The position numbers were made by a program, and so were the translations under genes. Below are positions 57,587 to 64,000 of a stretch of 64,000 nucleotides of DNA, piece after piece. Position 1 is the first letter of the stretch. Every line of letters begins with the position of its first letter. The notes beneath the pieces were generated by a model. It had not been told where the DNA came from and searched no databases. It saw only the letters and a program-made list of their open reading frames with translations. Source of the stretch: DASPSM01 sp963800135 (GTDB lineage Bacteria; Planctomycetota; Planctomycetia; Planctomycetales; Planctomycetaceae); assembly GCA_963800135.1 (NCBI GenBank), contig CAWCZR010000021.1, positions 248,001 through 312,000 of the forward strand. The letters are read 5' to 3'.

Positions 57587-58538
57587 CCGAGCAGATGCCT
57601 CCGCCTCGCCCGATGGTCGACATCCGCAACTTGTGGGTGAAGTACGGATCGTTCATCGCCGTGCGCGGCATCTCCTTCAAGATTCCTCGCGGCGAAGTGT
57701 TCGGCTTCATCGGGCCCAACGGAGCGGGCAAGTCGTCCACGATTCGCGTGCTCGCCACGCTGCAGCAGCCGAACGCGGGCTACGCACTGGTCGACGGCGT
57801 CGAGGTGCGGCAGGACCCGATGAAAATCCGCCGCAAGATCGGCTACATGCCCGATTCGTTCGGCCTGTACGAAGGGCTGACCGTCCGCGAATACCTCCAT
57901 TTCTTCGCGGCCGCCTACGACACTGCCGGAAGAGCGGCGCGATCGCCTCGTCGACGACGTCTTGGCACTCACCGACTTGAGGTTCAAGCTCGATTCGCAG
58001 GTCGACGGCCTGTCGCGGGGAATGAAGCAGCGGCTGGGCCTGGCGCGCGTGCTGCTGCACGACCCGGAGCTGTTGCTGCTCGACGAGCCGGCCAGCGGCC
58101 TCGATCCGCGGGCCCGCATCGAAGTCCGGGAGATCCTCAAAGAACTTTCGCGGATGGGCAAAACGATCCTGATCTCCAGCCACATCCTGCACGAACTGTC
58201 GCAGCTGTGCACGCGGATCGGCATCCTCGAGGCCGGGACGTTGCTGACTGAAGGCTCGCTCGAGGAGATCTACCATCGCCTCGGCCTGATGCAGCTCGTC
58301 CACGTGCAAGTGGTCAGCGGGCCGCAGGAACTGGCCGCGCACCTCGGCAGCATCAACGGAGTGGAATCGGTGGAAGTGCAGGCCGATCGGCTGTCGATCC
58401 GCGTCCGCGCCGAATTGCTGCCGCCCGAGGACCTGCTCGATCACATCCGCGAGTTCGGCGCGGGTGCGCATGTTCCAGCCGGAGGCCATGGAACTGGAGA
58501 CAGCCTTCATGAAGTTGACCCAGGGGACGACGGCGTGA
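57583..58538 (+). CDS. ABC transporter ATP-binding protein (two frameshifts)
   Basis: About 318 residues. Walker A GPNGAGKSSTIRVLATLQQP, Q-loop region YMPDSFGLYEGLTVREYLHF, signature LSRGMKQRLGLARVLLHDPE, Walker B LLLLDEPASGLDPRARIEV and the His switch ISSHILHELSQ. It powers the exporter with the adjacent permease. The start overlaps the previous stop (ATGA), indicating coupling. The last frame change near 58465 restores the family end MELETAFMKLTQGTTA at 58538. Confidence 0.93.
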
Positions 58539-58559
58539 ACCGGCTGTCGGAATAGAGCG

Positions 58560-60271
58560 ATGAAGCGCCGACTCAAATTGCCGCGCCTGCCGATCCTGTC
58601 CAAGGATCTGCTCGAGCGCGCCTCGCGGAAGCGGACGTACGTCATCCGCTTCCTCTACGGCTTGGCGCTGTTCGTCGCCGCCTGCACGTTGTTCTACGGG
58701 AATATCGGCGTGTCGGCCGAGGCCGGCGAGGCGTTGGGCGCGGAGCGGCCCATTTTCGCTGGCTGCTGGGCTTTCAGCTGGTTGCGCTCTATGTGTTGGT
58801 GCCTATCATCACGGCCGAGGCCATCGCCGGCGAAAAGCAGCGGGACACACTGGCCCTGTTGCTGGTTACGACGCTAACGGCGCGACAAATCATTCTGCAG
58901 AAGTTCGTGGCCCGCATGGCGTCGGTGCTGAGCTTTGTGTGCCTGTCGTTCCCCCTGTTGGCAATCACCTACACGTTCGGCGGCGTGACCCCCGCGGAGC
59001 TCGTCGACGGGATGATTGTGTTGGTGATCGTCAGTCTGCATTTAGGAGCAGTGGCCATCGCTTGCTCGGCCTATTTCCAGACGACGGCCCAGGCTCTCGC
59101 GGCCACTTACATCGCCAGCATCTCCTTTCGCTTCTGCTGTTTTGGCGGCATGGGGAGCCCGTCCGGCCCGGGGAATGTGGTGGGCTCGTTCTTGGCGCTG
59201 ATCTCCATCTTTGTCTGCCTCATGATGGCGTCGCAGTTTCTTGTGGACCGCGCCTTTGTGCAATCGCGGAATTATCTGCTCGAATGCTTTCGCGCCCTCG
59301 ACCGGGTCTTCGAGCGGATGAACGTGGTGACTGGCGGCGTGGTGCTCGTGCGCGATCGCGGGTTCTTGCCGCGGAGAGCTCCGATCCGCTGGCGCGAAAC
59401 GCGGAAAAAATCGCTCGGCACCTTCCGGTACTTGTTTCGCATCGTGGCGTTGCTCGAAACGCCGATCATTTATTACGCCCAGCTGGTTCGCCTGACGCCC
59501 GGCTCCCGTGTGGGTGATTACGGGCTCACGAATCTCTTGTACGGACTTTGGTTCGTGGCGGCGCCGCTCGTGGCCGTGCATGCCGCCAGCGTGATTTCGG
59601 AAGAGCGGTCGCGGCAAACGCTCAGCGTGCTGCTGACCACTCCCCTGTCCTCGATGCGGATTCTCGAGGAAAAGCTCTCGGGCGTGCGGCGGTTGTCCGC
59701 CCTGCTGACGGTCCCCTTCGCCAGCATCTTTCTCTTCGTACTGTGGTGGAATTCGCGTCCTTCGATCGATTATTTCGTGCTCTCCGCACTGACCGTGGTG
59801 ACTTATCTGACGCTCATCCAGTGGACGTCATTGGCGATCGGGCTGCGGTTCCCGAATCAGCTGACAGCCATCGTCGGCGCCGCGGGGTTGCTCGTCCTGT
59901 GGGTCGGCGGCTTACAGGCCGGCGCACCCCTGTTGAATTACTTGAATATCGACGCCCCCGGCTTGGCCGAGGCGTGTCGCACGCTCAGCCCGATCGACAT
60001 GATCACCCGCACGCAAAGCTCCGCGGAGACCGGGCTCGGTCCCAAATGGCCCTCTCCGTGGGAAGCGTCCCGGCTGGCAACGATCGCGCACTTCGGCTTC
60101 TACGTGGCCTTAGGGCTGGTCATCCAGCTCTGGTGTCGGCTCAATGCCGATCGTTACCTCGGCCGCATTCCCCAACCCGGTTCCCCCGCCATCCGCTGGC
60201 TGCCGTGGATGTCGCGTGCCGCGTCGGACGTCGTGCCGGCCAGTCTCGATCTCAACCCTGATCACGGCTGA
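58560..60271 (+). CDS. ABC-2 type transporter permease (frameshifted near 58780)
   Basis: About 570 residues with several hydrophobic spans (FLYGLALFVAACTLFYGNIG, VPIITAEAIAGEK..., LSFVCLSFPLLAITYTFGGV, GMIVLVIVSLHLGAVAIACS, VGAAGLLVLWVGGLQAGAPL). EKQRDTLALLLVTTLTARQI and EERSRQTLSVLLTTPLSSMR are ABC-2 motifs seen in GldF-like and NatB-like permeases. It follows the ATPase after 21 bases. Cargo unknown. The operon order accessory protein, ATPase, permease is typical of planctomycete exporters. Confidence 0.88.
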
Positions 60272-60442
60272 ACCGATCTCGGCTGTTGACCCGTCAGGGT
60301 TGTTGAACGACCGCCCGGCGAGGGGATTGTCCGGCACGCGGACCGTCGGTAGAGTTGGCCTCGACTGGGGCAATCGCGCGGGCGTCGCGCGGCCGCCGGA
60401 GCGCAGGCTCTCTTCCAGGCTGTCTTAATAGGGACACCGATC

Positions 60443-60745
60443 ATGTACGACATGAAGAATCTGACCAAGCTCAAGAAGATGAGTGAGTTGGCCCCCGAGG
60501 CCTTCAAGGGATTCATGGCCTTCGACGAGGCGGCCTTTAAGGACGGAGCGATCCCGCTCAAATATAAGGAGATGATCGCCGTCGCCGTGGCACTCACGAC
60601 CCAATGCCCTTACTGCATCGAGATTCATGCCAAGCGGGCCAAGAAAGCCGGCGTCACCGAGCAAGAACTGGCGGAAACCACGCTGGTGACGGCCGCGCTT
60701 CGCGCCGGCGGGGCGCTCACGCACGGCACGCACACCATCGATTGA
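60443..60745 (+). CDS. AhpD-like carboxymuconolactone decarboxylase family protein
   Basis: 100 residues with ALTTQCPYCIEIHAKRAKKA, the CxxCxxxH redox motif of AhpD-like proteins, plus LKYKEMIAVAVALT. These act as alkylhydroperoxide/peroxidase helpers or as decarboxylases. It is the short AhpD type, and the ATG at 60443 follows a weak site. It is 171 bases downstream of the ABC operon and probably separate. Confidence 0.95.
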   Translation: MYDMKNLTKLKKMSELAPEAFKGFMAFDEAAFKDGAIPLKYKEMIAVAVALTTQCPYCIEIHAKRAKKAGVTEQELAETTLVTAALRAGGALTHGTHTID

Positions 60746-60870
60746 AGCCGGCGTTTGTCGCCCTTCACGCGGTCGGCTCGTCTTCATTGACGCGGCGCGG
60801 CTGACCCGCGTATTGATGAGGGACGCCGCGGATGGATGTTGAGCCACAATTTCTCGCGAAAGGCACTCCG

Positions 60871-61977
60871 ATGCAGTTCAAACGCGCTCTGGCAGGGGTC
60901 GTTGTGGGTGCGATGCTGGCGACGGCCGCCTGCGCCGCCAGCCAAAAATCCGAACACGGAAAAGCCGAGCTCCGCTCCGCCGGACCTCTGGCCTTTGGGC
61001 CACACGGCGTCCTGTTCATCGGTGATCCCAAGGGCGCGGCCATCTTCGCCGTCGAAACGAATGACACTGCTACGACCAGTGGCGCCAAGCCGTCGGTGAA
61101 CGTCGACGGACTGAACGAAAAAATCGCCTCCCTGCTCGGCACCAAGAGCGAGCAGATTCGCATTCAAGATGTGGCCGTCAACCCGGCGAGCGGCAAGGTT
61201 TATGTTTCTGTCTCTCGCGGTCGCGGGCCGGACGCGCAGCCGGTGCTTGTGCGAGTCGACGCGACGGGCAAGGTCGACGAATTCGCGCTCGACAACGTGA
61301 CCTACTCCAAAGCTACGCTGCCCAACCCGCCGGAAGACAAGGAGACCGGCGCCGGCCGCCGGCGGATGAACAACCGCGACGTGGCCATCACCGATCTGGC
61401 CTACATCGATGGGACGGTCGTGATCGCCGGACTGTCGAACGAGGAGTTCGCATCCAACCTGCGGGCTATCCCGTATCCCTTCAACGACGTCAACAAGGGC
61501 GCAAACGTCGAGATCTTTCACGGTAGCCATGGCCGCCTCGAAACGCGGGCGCCGATTCGCACGTTCGTGCCGATTTCGTTCGGGGGCAATCCGCAGATCA
61601 TCGCCGCCTACACCTGCACGCCGCTCGTCCGCATTCCCATGGCCGATCTGCAGCCGGGCGCGAAGATTCGCGGCACCACGGTCGCCGAGCTGGGCAACAT
61701 GAACCAGCCCTTGGACATCATCGCCTATCAAAAGGACGGCAAGCATTTCCTACTGCTGGCGAACAAAACCCGCGGTGTCATGAAGATCAGCACCGAGGGA
61801 TTGATGAATCGCGAGGGCATCACCAAGCCGGTCCACGGGCAAACGGCCGGACAACCCTACGAAACGATCAAGGAGTGGAAGGGCGTGACTCAACTCGACC
61901 AGCTCGATGATGCCAATGCCATCGTGTTGATCGAGCAAAACGGCAAGTCCGATCTCCGGACTGTGCCGCTGCCGTAA
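60871..61977 (+). CDS. Secreted beta-propeller-like protein, unknown
   Basis: 368 residues, frame intact. A signal peptide (FKRALAGVVVGAMLATAACA) suggests a periplasmic or lipoprotein-like location (Ala-Cys-Ala, no strict lipobox). Repeated strands such as GPHGVLFIGDPKGAAIFAVE, VAVNPASGKVYVSVSRGRG, ITDLAYIDGTVVIAGLSNEE and DIIAYQKDGKHFLLLANKTR resemble a beta-propeller. No catalytic motif is visible. The start at 60871 is set by the signal. Confidence 0.65.
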   Translation: MQFKRALAGVVVGAMLATAACAASQKSEHGKAELRSAGPLAFGPHGVLFIGDPKGAAIFAVETNDTATTSGAKPSVNVDGLNEKIASLLGTKSEQIRIQDVAVNPASGKVYVSVSRGRGPDAQPVLVRVDATGKVDEFALDNVTYSKATLPNPPEDKETGAGRRRMNNRDVAITDLAYIDGTVVIAGLSNEEFASNLRAIPYPFNDVNKGANVEIFHGSHGRLETRAPIRTFVPISFGGNPQIIAAYTCTPLVRIPMADLQPGAKIRGTTVAELGNMNQPLDIIAYQKDGKHFLLLANKTRGVMKISTEGLMNREGITKPVHGQTAGQPYETIKEWKGVTQLDQLDDANAIVLIEQNGKSDLRTVPLP

Positions 61978-62062
61978 GCGACGTCACAGCCGGGCAAAGC
62001 TCCGCACAGTTTTCGGGCGTCGGGCGACGTGGCTGTGCGGAGTCGCGTCGACTGTTCTTCGC

Positions 62063-63341
62063 GTGGGGCCGTCGATGCGCGGCGCCTTCGGGCAAGTCGT
62101 AAATCTGAAGGAGTGCTGCCGCCTGTGGCTGGCGGCAGCACTCCTTCTCAGTTGCGCTGGTGCGATTGCCGATGCCGGCGACCGGCCCCCGACCGCAGCC
62201 ATCGGTCTCGTGCCGAAGCCCGCGCCGGACGCCCGGTTTGAAGTCCGTGGGTTGCCGCCCGAGATCGTGGCAGCACTTCGCACGCTCGGACCGCGCGATT
62301 CCCGCTGGCCAACGATTTTCAGCGCGCATGTCGTGACGACAGCGACGGGCAACCAACCGCCGATGCTGGGCACGTACGTAGCCACTCCCGACGGCCTGCG
62401 GTTCCGTCCGCGGTTTCCTCTCGAGCGAGGGACCGAATACCGGGCGGTCTTTACCTGGCCGCTGCCGGACGGCAGCCACGGCGCTGCGACACTTGCGAAG
62501 GCCTCGTTGCGCGTCGTCAGGACATTCGCCATCCCGACTGGGCCGGCTGGACCGCCGGCACGAGTCGTGGCGATTTACCCCTCGGCGCGAGATTCCGGAG
62601 AATCTGCTGCGGTGCTACGTGCAATTCTCGGCGCCGATGAGCCAAGGCAATTCGTACGTTCACCTGCACCTGCGTGACGAGACGTCCAGGACCGACGTCG
62701 TCGAGCCGTTTTTGGAGTTGCCACAAGAGCTATGGAGTCCGGATGGGAAGCGGCTCACGCTGCTGTTGGAGCCGGGACGCGTCAAGCACGACCTGGTTCC
62801 GCGTGACCAATTGGGCCCGATCCTGGTCGCCGGTCGAAACTACACGTTTTCGATCGATGCCGACTGGCCCGATGCCGACGGCCGACCGCTGGCCGCAACG
62901 GGACGAAAGACCTTTCGTGCCGTGAAGGCCGACGTGCGGCCCCTCGATCCCAGCACTTGGACGATCGAGGCGCCGCAAGCCGGAACGCGTACGCCGCTCT
63001 CGGTCCATTTCCCGAAATCTCTCGATCACGCCATGCTCGAGCGTGTCCTACGCGTCCTCGGCCCGGAGCCCGCGCAGCCCGCTGCCCAGGCGTCGCGCGA
63101 GCTTGCCGGCACGATCCGCGTGACCGACGAGGAAACCCGCTGGACTTTCCAGCCGACGCAGCCGTGGACCGCCGGGCGCTACTTTCTGGCCGTTTCGACG
63201 CAACTGGAAGATCCGGCCGGCAACAACGTCGGCCGTCCGTTCGAGGTCGATCTGAAACGAACGCCCGCTCCGCCGAGCGCCCCCGCCGTCGTGCGGATCG
63301 AGTTCCACGTGCGCGACGCCAGCGGCGTGGGCTTCCGCTAG
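62063..63341 (+). CDS. Secreted protein with Ig-like domains (frameshifted near 62600)
   Basis: About 425 residues. A signal (CCRLWLAAALLLSCAGAIAD) is followed by MLGTYVATPDGLRFRPRFPL and ERGTEYRAVFTWPLPDGS, then in the next frame ENLLRCYVQFSAPMSQGNSY, VEPFLELPQELWSPDGKRLT and DDETRW-type RVTDEETRWTFQPTQPWTAG. Two or three Ig-like or Big-type beta sandwiches are likely, as in planctomycete exported proteins of unknown role. Its stop overlaps that of the minus-strand gene by two bases. Confidence 0.6.
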
Positions 63342-63600
63342 AACGTGCCGGCGCCGCTCGAGGTTCCGTTCTTGAGCGACTGGAATCCCTCAGCCACCGA
63401 CAGACCCAAAAGCACTGAGCCGAGGACCCCGATTGACCGGCGCGATGACTTTCGCCAAGAAGTTGTCGGTCGCGATCAGGTCGCCCGCCTGCACGTAGAC
63501 ACGGTCGCCCGGCAGCAGTTGATAGTTGGTGGTTGCCACGCCGTCCGCGGTGATCGAGCGCCAATTCACGCCAGCGCCGCGCGTTCGACTTTCGGAACGT
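63338..63600 (-). pseudogene. Truncated polysaccharide export protein
   Basis: Only the C-terminal 85-90 residues remain: ATTNYQLLPGDRVYVQAGDL, IATDNFLAKVIAPVNR and, after a frame change, GVLGSVLLGLSVAEGFQSLK. These match the end of Wza-like outer-membrane export proteins. The N-terminal polysaccharide-export and SLBB domains are absent; upstream to 63759 nothing related is seen. It is probably a relic. Confidence 0.65.
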
Positions 63601-63759
63601 GCAAGCGCGTCAGCGCCAGTGCGGGACTTTCTACTGTGCAAGTCTTCGCTGCAAAGAACGTCCCCGGAGAGCTCCATACTGCTACTTCTTCGTCGCACGC
63701 GGCAAGTTTGAGGACACGAGGAACCGCCGACGCAATGAGCCCCCTCTACTCTCCGGCCG

Positions 63760-64000
63760 TTAGCGGTGAGCCGCGATTGTGAGGATGCGGCACCCCGGTA
63801 GGGATTTCTGCAACTCCGCCACGCCCGCTGCCGTGACTTTGGTCTCGGTTAGATCGAGTTCCTTGAGATGCGTGAGCTTCGCAAGTTGCCGGACTCCCTC
63901 GTCGGCAATCTGGCTTTTCGCCAGCGAAAGCTTTTCCAGTTTTTTGAGACCGGCGATTTCTACCAGAAAGACCTCGATCAATTTTGGGCAACCGAGCCTT
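63760..64000 (-). CDS. Leucine-rich-repeat protein, partial (runs off the right edge)
   Basis: At least two LRRs of the ribonuclease-inhibitor-like type are visible: GLKKLEKLSLAKSQIADEGV and THLKELDLTETKVTAAGV, ending QKSLPGCRILTIAAHR. The gene begins beyond the window. Planctomycetes carry many secreted LRR proteins of unknown role. Confidence 0.8.
   Translation of the reverse strand, partial: RLGCPKLIEVFLVEIAGLKKLEKLSLAKSQIADEGVRQLAKLTHLKELDLTETKVTAAGVAELQKSLPGCRILTIAAHR

Overview
The window comes from a GC-rich bacterial chromosome that I place in the Planctomycetota, probably near the Pirellulales. The evidence is gene content only: FHA proteins, kinases carrying TPR or WD40 repeats, an ECF sigma factor joined to a Ser/Thr kinase, SUMF1-type proteins, PQQ-repeat and YHGH-style secreted proteins, DUF1572/DinB and DUF72 genes. 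No 16S rRNA gene is present. A striking technical feature is that about 25 genes are broken by one or more single-base frame changes, many of them in homopolymers, while the flanking reading frames still encode intact domains. I annotate these as single genes with frameshifts. Most are probably consensus errors, but real decay cannot be excluded, above all at 41-47 kb.

Layout. 0-6 kb: small membrane, PilZ-like and TPR proteins, rpmA (L27), an IS5-type insertion sequence, an FHA-LuxR regulator and a tRNA-Arg. 6-15.5 kb: a selenium-binding/methanethiol oxidase-like protein, a 1,447-codon protein with two FHA domains, a very long coiled coil and a pseudokinase, a DinB-like protein, DNA-3-methyladenine glycosylase I and an SPFH/slipin protein, with palindromic REP-like elements between them. 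16.0-21.7 kb: a minus-strand array of 33 tRNA genes that together cover all 20 amino acids, interrupted only by an HNH endonuclease gene and one gene of unknown function. 22-30 kb: a secreted TPR protein, a YdeI-like protein, a lipase, Cu/Zn superoxide dismutase, then rtcB and archease, an RNA-repair pair close to the tRNA array. 29.5-41 kb: SDR oxidoreductase, ribokinase-like kinase, SUMF1-like protein, ferredoxin, an ECF-sigma/kinase fusion, small metabolic proteins, a tRNA-Arg and a PQQ-type quinoprotein.

41-53.5 kb is the most unusual part. A decayed kinase-WD40 gene is followed by five tandem short genes that share a 12-residue leader (consensus M-[NKD]-[LF]-P-x-Q-x-x-A-V-[VL]-R) and have cysteine-rich tails. 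They lead into a gene that looks like the PatA/PatG cyanobactin maturation protease, with the subtilisin triad and the C-terminal PatG-type domain. Facing it is a second peptide-maturation locus: a radical SAM/SPASM enzyme translationally coupled to a Lys-rich small peptide, an active Ser/Thr kinase with TPRs, and a divergent second Lys-rich peptide homologous to the first. I infer one or two undescribed RiPP-type pathways here.

53.6-64 kb: an amidase, a three-gene ABC exporter operon with a large GldG-like membrane protein, an AhpD-like protein, two secreted proteins of unknown function, a truncated polysaccharide-export gene and the end of a leucine-rich-repeat gene that runs off the right edge.
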